Shown here: positions 17,370-25,991 of the stretch, piece by piece
Position numbering within the stretch: position 1 is the first letter of the stretch
Layout: every line of letters begins with the position of its first letter
From: Pseudomonadota bacterium
Lineage (GTDB): Bacteria; Pseudomonadota; Alphaproteobacteria; Rhizobiales; Rhizobiaceae
Length of the DNA stretch: 55,670 nucleotides
Assembly (NCBI GenBank): GCA_023390055.1
Contig: JAEWDP010000128.1
Coordinates: 1-55,670, forward strand
Direction: 5' to 3'
Program-made: the position numbers and the translations under genes
Notes under the pieces: model-generated
Databases searched by the model: none
Seen by the model: the letters and a program-made list of their open reading frames with translations, nothing else
What the model was told of the DNA's origin: nothing

Positions 17370-18127
17370 TCAGTTTTCGGCAAGCAGCGTACCAAGATCA
17401 AAAATCAATCCATCGCGCGTGCGAAAGCTCAAAGGTTCATCATGGGCACGATCGGCAACCAGCAACCGGGCAAAGATGACCTTGCGATCTTGCTTTTCAG
17501 CCCAGCCGACAAACCAGCCAAGCGGACGGTCACTTGCCGACCTGCCGTCGTGATCGCGCAGGCGGCCGCTTCCTGTTTTGCCGTGCACGCTCCAGCCATC
17601 GGGTCCCTTAAAAACCGGCACGATTTCTCTTACCATCCTTGATGCATCGCTGGAGATCGGCAGACGTCCGGTCAGGAACCGATGAAGGAACCGGACCTGT
17701 TCGTCGCCCGAAATTGCAAGCGACGACATCAGCCAGGCTTCTGTCAGTCCGTCAATTTCACCAGGACCACCGGTCACGTCGCGATTGCCGTCATCGAAGC
17801 GTTCGACGTAGTCAAAGAACCGCGCCATGCCGAGCCGCCGTGTGATCTCCTGCGAATACCAGACGATCGAATCCTTTTGCCAACCCTTAGGATCAAAGGA
17901 ATGGCGAACGCGCGGCGGGCCTTCAAATGATGTCTTGAGTTCCATCGTGGGCTCTGAGCATTCTTCAAGATCCCGGCGTTATATCCCATCATGACCAAAG
18001 CCAGCTTGAAGGTCGACATTGGATAGATGCGTCGATCACACGTGCCTTCGCGAAAGATATCCTCCCCGCTTTCCGCACTGATGATGACTGTGCAGTTCAA
18101 AGGCTCAGCTGGACTGAAGCCTTGCAA
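17370..18127 (-). pseudogene. class D beta-lactamase (OXA-type), frameshifted
   Basis: Class D enzymes are periplasmic serine hydrolases of beta-lactams. Two overlapping frames hold its two parts. The N-terminal part (18127 to about 17938) has the active-site motif PMSTFK (Ser codon at 18016-18014) and MGYNAGILKNA. The C-terminal part (about 17938-17370) has SIV (the SxV motif, about 17870-17862), WLMSSLAIS and HGKTGSG (the KTG triad, about 17579-17571). The YGN motif appears as DGN. The frames would join if one base were restored near 17937-17938, after PRWN. The N-terminal signal peptide is also absent: the frame begins at a TTG directly after a stop. It faces an AmpR gene, the usual regulator arrangement. 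Confidence 0.8.
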
Positions 18128-18234
18128 TGATCATGACGACGCTCCTGTTATCTCAGCCCGCCTTCTAGAAAGATTGCAATGTCATCGGCAAACGATGATA
18201 ACTGGCGGGAAGCACAAATTTTTCTAGGGCAACC
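18128..18234. promoter_or_regulatory. ampR - beta-lactamase divergent control region
   Basis: This 107-bp gap lies between the beta-lactamase relic and ampR. It contains TCATCG-GCAAA-CGATGA (18182-18198), a perfect 6-bp inverted repeat of T-N(n)-A type, as expected for a LysR-family binding site. AmpR is known to bind the shared region between ampR and its target bla gene and to regulate both. The exact AmpR consensus could not be matched by eye. Confidence 0.5.
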
Positions 18235-19119
18235 ATGGTAAGGCCGCATCTTCCGCTCAATGCTTTGCGTGCCTTCGAGGCAGCAGCCAGACATTTGTCA
18301 TTTACCCATGCAGCCATCGAACTTTGCGTCACGCAGGCGGCTGTGAGCCACCAGGTAAAGCTCCTGGAAGAGCGGCTCGGAACCAGATTGTTTCGCCGCC
18401 TGCCACGTGGTTTGATGATTACCGAGGAAGGCTTGGCACTTCTGCCGACCTTGAAAGACAGCTTTGACCGTATTGCCGAGACGCTCGAGCGCTTTGAAGG
18501 CGGCCATATGCGCGAGGTTCTGGTCGTCGGTACAATCGGCACCTTTGCCATAGGCTGGCTTTTACCGCGTCTTGGCGACTTTGCCGCGCGCCATCCCTAT
18601 ATCGACATTCGCGTTTCGACGAACAACAACCGTGTCGATATCGCCGCAGAGGGACTGGATTTTGCAATTCGTTTCGGAAACGGCGCCTGGCATGATATCG
18701 AGGCCACAAGGCTTGTCGACGCACCCCTTTCGCCGCTTTGTAGCCCGGCGACTGCGGACAGCCTTAAAACACCCGACGATATCAAACGGCACCCATTATT
18801 GCGTTCCTACCGGACAGACGAATGGTCAAGCTGGTTCAAGGCTGCCGGATCCGTGGCTCCGCCGCTCAGCGGTCCGGTATTTGATTCGTCCGCGCTGATG
18901 GTGGATGCTGCCTTGCAGGGGTATGGGGTAGCGCTCGCACCGCCATCGATGTTTCCCAGGCACCTGTCATCAGGGAGCCTTCGACAGCCGTTCGAGATCT
19001 ACGTTTCCAAAGGCTGCTATTGGCTCACGCGCCTGAAATCGCGCACCACCACACCGGCAATGGATGCCTTCCAGACATGGATCTTAACGATGGCAGAAAA
19101 GACGCCCGGCGCCATTTAG
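18235..19119 (+). CDS. ampR: LysR-family regulator AmpR
   Basis: This 294-residue protein closely follows enterobacterial AmpR: RPHLPLNALRAFEAAARH at the N-terminus, AAIELCVTQAAVSHQVK in the winged helix-turn-helix, GTFAIGWLLPRL, STNNNRVDIAAEGLDF, GAWHDIEAT, SPLCSP, RSYRTDEWSSWF and VFDSSALMVDAA in the effector domain. AmpR senses peptidoglycan muropeptides (repressed by UDP-MurNAc-pentapeptide, activated by anhydro-muropeptides) and controls a divergently transcribed beta-lactamase gene. Here that partner is a broken class D gene rather than ampC. If the lactamase is truly dead, AmpR may be an orphan or have other targets. Confidence 0.9.
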   Translation: MVRPHLPLNALRAFEAAARHLSFTHAAIELCVTQAAVSHQVKLLEERLGTRLFRRLPRGLMITEEGLALLPTLKDSFDRIAETLERFEGGHMREVLVVGTIGTFAIGWLLPRLGDFAARHPYIDIRVSTNNNRVDIAAEGLDFAIRFGNGAWHDIEATRLVDAPLSPLCSPATADSLKTPDDIKRHPLLRSYRTDEWSSWFKAAGSVAPPLSGPVFDSSALMVDAALQGYGVALAPPSMFPRHLSSGSLRQPFEIYVSKGCYWLTRLKSRTTTPAMDAFQTWILTMAEKTPGAI

Positions 19120-19181
19120 GGATTGCTCGACAGGTTGCCAATCGGGCCGGCCTGTGCAATCACGCCGTTCTCGTTATTCAG

Positions 19182-19203
19182 GGGCGCCCGCAAGCGCCCT
19201 TTT
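19182..19203 (+). terminator. rho-independent terminator after ampR
   Basis: GGGCGC (19182-19187), a 6-nt loop and GCGCCC (19194-19199) are followed by TTTT, about 60 bp after the ampR stop codon. It is short but GC-rich. Confidence 0.6.
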
Positions 19204-19259
19204 CGCGTTCGCGGCCTGGCTGATCCGGCCCATAAGAGACTTCAAGAAGGGCCACGGCG

Positions 19260-20552
19260 ATGGCGAAGGCGTTGGGACTTGATTTCGGCACGACAAACAC
19301 GGTGATGGCACTTGCCGGCAGCGCCGACACGACGCAATCGATGCCGTTCACCAGCGCCGCCGGGACGACGGATACCATGCGTACCGCACTCGCCTTCATG
19401 AAGGACAAGGAGTTAGGTGCGCAGGCGCTGAAGGTCGAGGCCGGCCAGACGGCAATCAGGCAGTTCATCGACAATCCGGGCGACTGCCGTTTCCTGCAGT
19501 CGATCAAGACATTTGCCGCAAGCCCCCTCTTCCAGGGAACATTGATATATGGACGCCGCCACCAGTTTGAAGATCTGATGGAGATCTTCCTGCGGCGGCT
19601 CAAGAATTATGCGGGCAGCGCCTGGCCATCTGAAATCTCGCGCATCGTCGTTGGACGTCCGGTCCAGTTTGCCGGTGCGAGCGCCGATGAACATCTTGCG
19701 GTCGAGCGCTACAACATGGCCCTGACGCGATTGGGCTTTCCGGAAATCCACTATGTCTACGAGCCCGTCGCGGCAGCTCATTATTTTGCGCAAAGCCTTG
19801 AAAGGGACGCAACGGTCCTCGTGGCCGACTTCGGCGGCGGGACGACCGATTACTCCCTGATCCGCTTTACCCGTGAAGCCGGCAGTTTGTGTGCCGTTCC
19901 GGTCGGGCATTCGGGTGTCGGTATCGCCGGTGATCAGTTCGACGCACGGATGATCGAACATCTGGTTGCACCAGAAATCGGCAAAGGCAGTCAATTCAGG
20001 AGCTTTGACAAGATCCTCGACGTCCCGAGCAACTACTATACAAGTTTTGCCCGCTGGAACCAGTTGTCGATCTTCAAGGCTAGCCGGGAGTATGCGGATC
20101 TGAAGTCGCTCGTGCGATCGGCAATCGAGCCCGAAAAACTCGAACTGTTCATCGACCTTGTCGAACACGATGAAGGCTACCCGCTCTATCAGGCGATTTC
20201 GGCCACAAAGATGAGCCTTTCCATAAATGAGGTTGCCGAGTTCAATTTCCCGCCTCTTGGCCGGGCCGGACGAAAGAGCGTTCACCGCCACGAGTTCGAA
20301 GCCTGGATCGCCAGTGACTTAGCCCGCATGGAAAACGCTCTCGACACCGTCATGAGACAAACCGACACGCAGGCATCCGCAATCGACAAAGTGTTCTTGA
20401 CGGGTGGAACATCATTTGTTCCTTCGGTGCGCGATATCTTCGTGCGCCGCTTCGGCCTGGAAAAGATCGAAAGTGGCGGAGAACTGCTTTCCATCGCACA
20501 CGGTCTGGCATTGATCGGCGAAGATGACAGTCTTGGGCAATGGGAAGCATGA
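19260..20552 (+). CDS. Hsp70-family protein (YegD-like chaperone)
   Basis: This is a 430-residue Hsp70-type ATPase without the substrate-binding domain of DnaK. The phosphate-1 loop is GLDFGTTNTVMA (6-17), phosphate-2 is VADFGGGTTDYSL near residue 188-200, and the adenosine motif is VFLTGGTSFVPSV near 378-390. This layout is that of E. coli YegD, a putative actin-fold chaperone of unknown client. The ATG at 19260 is the first in frame after the terminator of ampR. The stop codon sits in a 7-bp hairpin, and a UDG gene follows 38 bp later, so co-transcription is likely. Confidence 0.88.
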   Translation: MAKALGLDFGTTNTVMALAGSADTTQSMPFTSAAGTTDTMRTALAFMKDKELGAQALKVEAGQTAIRQFIDNPGDCRFLQSIKTFAASPLFQGTLIYGRRHQFEDLMEIFLRRLKNYAGSAWPSEISRIVVGRPVQFAGASADEHLAVERYNMALTRLGFPEIHYVYEPVAAAHYFAQSLERDATVLVADFGGGTTDYSLIRFTREAGSLCAVPVGHSGVGIAGDQFDARMIEHLVAPEIGKGSQFRSFDKILDVPSNYYTSFARWNQLSIFKASREYADLKSLVRSAIEPEKLELFIDLVEHDEGYPLYQAISATKMSLSINEVAEFNFPPLGRAGRKSVHRHEFEAWIASDLARMENALDTVMRQTDTQASAIDKVFLTGGTSFVPSVRDIFVRRFGLEKIESGGELLSIAHGLALIGEDDSLGQWEA

Positions 20553-20560
20553 GGCTTCCC
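20542..20560 (+). other. hairpin over the stop codon of the yegD-like gene
   Basis: GGGAAGC (20542-20548) and GCTTCCC (20554-20560) form a perfect 7-bp stem with a 5-nt loop that contains the TGA stop. There is no T-run, so a processing or stability element is more likely than a terminator. Confidence 0.4.
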
Positions 20561-20590
20561 TGCGTCGGGCACCTTCGATAAGATACTGTC

Positions 20591-21466
20591 ATGATCCCCG
20601 CAAGCGACCTTGATCCCGGTGAATTGAGAGCACTTTTGCATTTTTATGCAGATGCCGGCGTGACATGGCTCGTCGATGATACGCCAATTGACCGGATAGC
20701 CGAATTTGAAGCGCAACGCGCCAGCCGCGAAGAGGCGCGCACCTCAAAACAAGCAGGACAGGCACCGGCCGACACGCAAGCGGTCGACCGCAAGGCAGCG
20801 CCAGCACCGCGTGCCACAAGCGCCTCACAACCACTCAATGCACCAATAGTCGCTGTTCCCGACGAACAGGCCGTGGCAGCTGCCCGGTTTGCAGCAGAAA
20901 GCGCCCGTTCGCTCAGTGAACTCAAGACCGCAATAGAAGCATTCGGCGGCTGCAACCTGAAAACCAGCGCCCGTTCGACCGTCACCATGAGCGGCGATCC
21001 CGTATCAAAGATCATGATTGTCGGACCGATGCCGAATGCCGACGACGACCGCGAAGGGCAGCCGTTTGCGGGTCGGCAGGGACAATTGCTTGACCGCATG
21101 CTGGCCGCCATTGGTCTTGCGCGTGATAGACTGATCGTCACCAATATCATTCCGTGGCGACCACCGGGCAACCGCATGCCGTCTCCAGCCGAGATCAACA
21201 TCTGCCAGCCATTTATCGAGCGGCAGATCGCCCTCATCGAGCCCGACCATCTGCTGTTGCTTGGAAACTTTCCGGCACGCTTCTTCTTTGGCAACAGTGG
21301 CACGATCCACAGCCTGCGTGGCGAATGGCGCACGGTATCAATCGCAGGCCATACCATGCGCGCGCTGGCGACATTGCATCCACACGAACTTCTGACCGCT
21401 CCTGGCAACAAGGCGCTTGCGTGGCGTGATCTTCTGCTGTTTTCAGAGGCAATTTCCGGCCGATAA
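20591..21466 (+). CDS. uracil-DNA glycosylase, family-4-like, lacking two Fe-S cysteines
   Basis: This 291-residue protein removes uracil from DNA as the first step of base excision repair, judged by family. Residues 110-285 match the family 4 fold: GQPFAGRQGQLLDRMLAAIG (157-176), NIIPWRPPGNRMP (185-197) and LATLHPHELL (259-268). Family 4 enzymes hold a 4Fe-4S cluster with four cysteines. Here only C121 (GGCNLK) and C205 (NICQPF) remain, and the CRPPGN cysteine is Trp189. Motif I, GEAPGxxED in family 4, is GPMPNADDD (145-153). Residues 1-110 are an Ala-rich extension beginning LHFYADAGVTWLVDD. A cluster-free rhizobial UDG class has, as I recall, been described in Bradyrhizobium. It follows the yegD-like gene. 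Confidence 0.85.
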   Translation: MIPASDLDPGELRALLHFYADAGVTWLVDDTPIDRIAEFEAQRASREEARTSKQAGQAPADTQAVDRKAAPAPRATSASQPLNAPIVAVPDEQAVAAARFAAESARSLSELKTAIEAFGGCNLKTSARSTVTMSGDPVSKIMIVGPMPNADDDREGQPFAGRQGQLLDRMLAAIGLARDRLIVTNIIPWRPPGNRMPSPAEINICQPFIERQIALIEPDHLLLLGNFPARFFFGNSGTIHSLRGEWRTVSIAGHTMRALATLHPHELLTAPGNKALAWRDLLLFSEAISGR

Positions 21467-21618
21467 CGTCGAAGGGCCGCCAATCGTTTAGGAATTATGA
21501 CAATTGCCATGTATTTAACGCATGGCTGCGCAGCTTAATGTCGCATTGCAAAACCAATGCTGCACTGCGATATAAGATCGGTGTCTTGGGAGGAATGAAC
21601 GTTTAAGGAACCAGGACC

Positions 21619-21810
21619 ATGACCATACGCTCCCAGCCGACCCATTGCGGGTTTGAGAGCCTCCGTGCTGCTGGCACGCCGCCTCGCTCGACCCAGGGCT
21701 ATCACCATTTCGGCTCCGCCACGAACGAACAGCTGACCGCTCGCGCCATCGGTCGGGTCGGCTCGATTACCCGTCCCGCTGCCATCTTCACTGATTTTCG
21801 CGAACGCTGA
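21619..21810 (+). CDS. small hypothetical protein (63 aa)
   Basis: The ORF starts at an ATG preceded by AAGGAACCAGGACC, and its third codon positions are C/G-rich like neighbouring genes. The protein is Arg/Thr/Ser-rich with no signal peptide, membrane helix or recognised motif. A possible promoter lies upstream (TTGCAA near 21547, then an AT-rich CGATATAAG near 21570-21578), and a weak hairpin with TTTT follows the stop. It could be a real small protein or a leader peptide. The function is unknown. Confidence 0.45.
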   Translation: MTIRSQPTHCGFESLRAAGTPPRSTQGYHHFGSATNEQLTARAIGRVGSITRPAAIFTDFRER

Positions 21811-21815
21811 TCACC

Positions 21816-21841
21816 AAAGGGCGTGCAAGCGCCGCTCTTTT
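21816..21841 (+). terminator. weak terminator hairpin
   Basis: GGCG-TGCAAG-CGCC, flanked by AAAG and CTTTT with a 3-nt bulge, lies directly after the 63-aa ORF and before the convergent DMT transporter stop. The stem is short. Confidence 0.4.
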
Positions 21842-21846
21842 GATTT

Positions 21847-22782
21847 TCAGTTCATTGGAGCCGCCTTGCGGGCGGCCTTTCGCTCCAGTCCGAGCCGATG
21901 CTCGCGGTAGACGATGAAAATGCCCGCCGCGACGGTAATGGCGGTGCCGATGATCATCGGACCCGTTGGCAGTTCTCCAAAAACCACGAACGCGATCGCA
22001 ATACCGAGCAGGAATGATGTGTATTCGAATGGCGCGACAGCCGACACATCCGCGTGGCGGTAGCTTTCGGTCAGACAGATCTGTCCCACGCCACCACATA
22101 TGCCGGCGCTAATCAAAAGGATCGTCTGCTGAAAGGTCAAGACGGTCCAGCCGAACGGAAGACTGACGAGCGAGAGCACGGCACCTGTCAGAGAAAAATA
22201 GAAGACAATCGTCGGTGTCTTCTCGGTCGGCACCAGTTGGCGGACCTGCACCATCGCAAGTCCGCTTAAGAAAGCCGCCGTCAAAACTGCAGCGGCCCCC
22301 AGTGCCTGCGTGGAACCGAGGCCGGCGTCCTGAAACAGCGTCAGCTTCGGCCATGAAACGATCAGGACACCTGCCATGCCGGCAATGACGGCGCTCCAGC
22401 GGTAGATGCGGACCTTTTCGCCGAGAATCAGTGCAGCGAACACGACCGCCATCAACGGCGAGGCGTAGCCTATCGCAATAGCTTCTGGCAGCGGCAGATG
22501 GACAAGGCCGTAGAAGCCGAAGGCCATCGACATAATGCCGAACACGCCACGCTTGAAATGGCCCCAGGGCCTTTTTGTGCGCACCGCCGTCAAAAGATCG
22601 CGATGCCATGCGAGATAGGCGATGATCGGGATCATCGCGAAAGCAGACCGGTAGAACGTGATCTGCCCAGGCTGAACGTCTGCCCCTGCGGCCTTGATGC
22701 AGGTCTGCATCATCACGAAGACCATTACGGAAAGTATCTTGAGGGCGATCCCGCGCAGGGGATTTCCCGGTTCAGTGTCCAT
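21847..22782 (-). CDS. DMT-superfamily transporter (EamA)
   Basis: This inner-membrane protein of 311 residues has about ten hydrophobic segments arranged as two EamA repeats, the drug/metabolite transporter topology. The first repeat contains TFYRSAFAMIPIIAYL and VHLPLPEAIAIGYASPLMAVVFA; the second contains VGQICLTESYRHADVSAVAPFEYT. Members export amino acids, metabolites or drugs, and the substrate cannot be read from sequence. The C-terminus is basic and cytoplasmic. The gene is convergent with the 63-aa ORF and divergent from pepN. Confidence 0.88.
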   Translation of the reverse strand: MDTEPGNPLRGIALKILSVMVFVMMQTCIKAAGADVQPGQITFYRSAFAMIPIIAYLAWHRDLLTAVRTKRPWGHFKRGVFGIMSMAFGFYGLVHLPLPEAIAIGYASPLMAVVFAALILGEKVRIYRWSAVIAGMAGVLIVSWPKLTLFQDAGLGSTQALGAAAVLTAAFLSGLAMVQVRQLVPTEKTPTIVFYFSLTGAVLSLVSLPFGWTVLTFQQTILLISAGICGGVGQICLTESYRHADVSAVAPFEYTSFLLGIAIAFVVFGELPTGPMIIGTAITVAAGIFIVYREHRLGLERKAARKAAPMN

Positions 22783-23190
22783 TCGCGAACTCGTGGATGT
22801 GTGGCCGTCTCAATGGCCGATAGCGGGAGAAAACAACTTGCACGCAGTATCTCTGTCAAGCCTAAAGGAAGTCTTGAAAAGGCAATGTGATATCTGAAGA
22901 TAAGAGCATTTACGCTAAGCGAGAAAGATCAATATCACTCATCAGCAACCGAGGCGAGCCGCACATTCTGTTAGCATCGTGTTAGCAACCCGTTGCTAGG
23001 TTGGCACCTCTCACGCTGCCGAAAGGATCTGCCGTCGTGTCTTTACCAGAACGTGCCAGTTCAAGACCGGCACACCTGTCCGAAAGGACTGACCGCATCT
23101 GGAAACCAGCGGGGCGAAGTCCAAGACCCTGCCTTTCCACTTTCTAAGCCATCTCATACTTCTATTGCGCGTATAGGAATTCCCGTCTCA
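22783..23190. promoter_or_regulatory. pepN upstream region with palindrome and hairpin series
   Basis: This 408-bp region lies between the DMT gene and pepN. It contains the palindrome TAGCAAC-CC-GTTGCTA (22983-22998) with a further GTTAGCA copy at its left. On the plus strand three small hairpins follow: GTGCC/GGCAC (23053-23073), GTCC-GAAA-GGAC (23078-23089, a GNRA tetraloop) and CTGG-AAA-CCAG (23099-23109). It may hold the pepN promoter and a structured leader. No known riboswitch or rhizobial sRNA family was recognised. Confidence 0.4.
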
Positions 23191-25839
23191 ATGGGTACAC
23201 CGGACAGTAAAATCGTTGAACTAGCGAACTATCGACCAACCGACTTCGTTCTCGAACGGTGCGACCTCACCTTCGAACTGGACCCCGCCAATACCAAGGT
23301 AGAGGCCCGGTTGATCTTCCATCGCCGCGAGGGCAGCGATCTTGAAGCTCCGTTGATCTTAGACGGCGACGAGCTTTCAATGTCTGGTCTGCTCCTCGAT
23401 CAAAATGAGGTCCCCGAAAGCCAGTATACTGCGACCGAGCAAGCGTTGACGATCCGTGATCTGCCCGAAAGCGCGCCCTTCGAAATCACGATAACCACCT
23501 TCATCAATCCTGAAGCCAACACGCAATTGATGGGCCTTTATCGGACGAACGGGGTTTACTGCACGCAATGCGAGGCGGAAGGCTTTCGCCGCATCACGTA
23601 TTTTCCCGACCGGCCGGACGTGCTGGCGCCCTACACGATCACCATCATTGCCGACAAGGCTGCCAATCCCCTGCTCCTGTCGAACGGGAATTTTCTCGGC
23701 GGCGGTGATTTCGACGAAGGCCGCCACTTCGCCGCCTGGTTCGATCCGCACCCGAAACCGAGCTATCTTTTTGCGCTGGTTGCCGGTGACCTTGGCGTTG
23801 TCGAGGACACGTTCACGACGATGTCCGGCCGCACGGTGGCACTGAAGATCTATGTCGAGCACGGCAAGGAGCCACGCGCGGCATACGCGATGGATGCGCT
23901 CAAGCGTTCCATGGCGTGGGACGAGACACGTTTCGGACGCGAATATGATCTCGACATCTTCATGATCGTGGCCGTGTCCGACTTCAACATGGGGGCGATG
24001 GAGAACAAAGGGCTCAACGTTTTCAACGACAAGTACGTGCTGGCAGATCCGCAAACCGCGACAGACCAGGACTATGCCAATATCGAGGCGATCATCGCCC
24101 ATGAATATTTCCACAACTGGACAGGAAACCGCATTACCTGTCGCGACTGGTTTCAGCTCTGCCTCAAGGAAGGCCTCACGGTCTACCGCGACCATGAATT
24201 TTCTGCCGACATGCGCTCGCGTGCAGTCAAGCGCATTGCCGAGGTCCGGCACCTGAAATCGGAACAGTTTCCCGAAGATGCAGGCCCGCTCGCCCATGCC
24301 GTGCGCCCGACGAAGTACCGCGAGATCAACAATTTCTATACGACGACGGTCTACGAAAAAGGCTCCGAAGTCACCCGCATGATAGCCACCTTGCTCGGGC
24401 CGGACGGCTTCAAGAAGGGCATGGACCTCTATTTCGATCGCCATGACGGAGATGCGGCCACTGTCGAGGACTTCGTCAAATGCTTTGAAGACGCCAGCGG
24501 CCGTGACCTTGAGCAATTCTCTCTTTGGTACCATCAGGCCGGCACGCCTCTGGTAACGGCATCCAGCGCCTATGATGCGGCGACGGCGACATTTTTCCTG
24601 TCACTCGAACAGATGGTTCCCGCAACTCCCGGGCAGCCAAACAAGAAGGTGATGCATATTCCGCTCTCCTTTGCCCTCATCCTCGACAATGGTTCGCTCG
24701 CGACACCTTCGCACGTCTCCGGTGGCGAGGTTTATGGTGACATCCTGCACCTGAAGGAACGCAAGCAGACCTTCGCCTTTTCCGGGATTTCATCACGCCC
24801 GGTACTGTCGCTCAATCGTGGTTTTTCTGCTCCGGTCAACCTTCACCTGGAACAGGGTCCGGATACCCTCGCACATATTGCGCGTCATGACAGCGACCTC
24901 TTTTCCCGCTGGCAGGCGCTCAACGATCTGATCCTTCCAACCCTGTTACAGGCAGTACAGGATATCCGCGACGGGCATGAAGCCACCTGCCCCGACATTG
25001 CCGTTTCGGCTCTTCTCGAAACGGCCGCAGACGACAGGCTCGAACCGGCTCTGCGTGCCCAGGTTCTTTCGCTACCGGGCGAGACCGATATTGCGCGTGA
25101 GCTTGGCCAAAACAGCGACCCCGATGCCATCCATGGTGCACGAACGGCAATTCTTGCCGCGATTGCCGGGAAAGGACGCACGGTCTTCAAAAAACTCTAC
25201 GACGACATGATGTGCACGGACGGCTTTGCCCCGGATGCGCAAAGTGCCGGGATGCGCGCATTGCGCAACAGCGCGCTGTCCTATCTTACCTATGCGGAAC
25301 AGTCACCTGAGCGAGCATCCGCCCATTATGCCACGGCAGACAACATGACAGATCTGATCCAGGCATTGACGGTTTTGACCCATCGCTTCCCGCAGAGCGA
25401 CGAGGCAAAGGAAGCCCTTGAAGCCTTCGAGCAGCGCTTTTGCGACAATCCGCTCGTCATCGACAAATGGCTTGCCGTACAGGCAACGATCCCGGGCCAT
25501 GACGCTCTTGATCGCGTCAAGGCGCTGATGACGAACCGGCATTTCGTGGCCAGCAATCCCAACCGCTTCCGTTCACTCATCGGCAGCTTCGCATTTGCCA
25601 ATCCCACGGGTTTCAATCGCCCCGACGGTGCAGGCTATGATTTCCTTGCGGATGAAATTCTTAAAATTGATCGGAAGAACCCGCAACTGGCCGCACGCAT
25701 ATTGACGTCAATGCGCTCCTGGCGATCCCTTGAGCCGGTGCGCGCAGATCATGCGCGCTCAGCTTTGGTGACAATCGAGCGAAGCACCACACTGTCAACG
25801 GACGCCCGCGACATCGTGGAACGTATACTTACGGGTTAA
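23191..25839 (+). CDS. pepN: aminopeptidase N
   Basis: This M1 zinc metallopeptidase removes N-terminal residues from peptides in the cytoplasm. From the ATG at 23191 it has 882 residues, the usual length for bacterial PepN. The GAMEN exopeptidase motif (MGAMENKGLN) precedes the zinc site HEYFH (304-308) with the third ligand Glu in KEGLTVYRDHEF. The C-terminal domains are DUF3458 and the PepN helical superhelix. The protein from 23191 (MGTPDSKIVELANYRPTDF) matches the rhizobial PepN start; the 66 residues upstream in the same frame do not. A PAS kinase gene follows on the same strand after about 150 bp. Confidence 0.95.
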   Translation: MGTPDSKIVELANYRPTDFVLERCDLTFELDPANTKVEARLIFHRREGSDLEAPLILDGDELSMSGLLLDQNEVPESQYTATEQALTIRDLPESAPFEITITTFINPEANTQLMGLYRTNGVYCTQCEAEGFRRITYFPDRPDVLAPYTITIIADKAANPLLLSNGNFLGGGDFDEGRHFAAWFDPHPKPSYLFALVAGDLGVVEDTFTTMSGRTVALKIYVEHGKEPRAAYAMDALKRSMAWDETRFGREYDLDIFMIVAVSDFNMGAMENKGLNVFNDKYVLADPQTATDQDYANIEAIIAHEYFHNWTGNRITCRDWFQLCLKEGLTVYRDHEFSADMRSRAVKRIAEVRHLKSEQFPEDAGPLAHAVRPTKYREINNFYTTTVYEKGSEVTRMIATLLGPDGFKKGMDLYFDRHDGDAATVEDFVKCFEDASGRDLEQFSLWYHQAGTPLVTASSAYDAATATFFLSLEQMVPATPGQPNKKVMHIPLSFALILDNGSLATPSHVSGGEVYGDILHLKERKQTFAFSGISSRPVLSLNRGFSAPVNLHLEQGPDTLAHIARHDSDLFSRWQALNDLILPTLLQAVQDIRDGHEATCPDIAVSALLETAADDRLEPALRAQVLSLPGETDIARELGQNSDPDAIHGARTAILAAIAGKGRTVFKKLYDDMMCTDGFAPDAQSAGMRALRNSALSYLTYAEQSPERASAHYATADNMTDLIQALTVLTHRFPQSDEAKEALEAFEQRFCDNPLVIDKWLAVQATIPGHDALDRVKALMTNRHFVASNPNRFRSLIGSFAFANPTGFNRPDGAGYDFLADEILKIDRKNPQLAARILTSMRSWRSLEPVRADHARSALVTIERSTTLSTDARDIVERILTG

Positions 25840-25991
25840 GTTTTTCCTATCACAACCTCTGATTCCAATTTAATCCCTGCAAATTCAATTAGTTAAAAAA
25901 CTATTACCAAACCTCTGGACACGGCGAATCACTCATGATTCATTAGGTCAGATTCGGGCGAGCGGTGCGCCGGATTTCCATGAGGGCACAA

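Noticed and set aside
23377..24534. A 385-codon open frame opposite pepN
   Set aside because: Antisense to the GAMEN/HEYFH region of pepN and compositionally a mirror of it.
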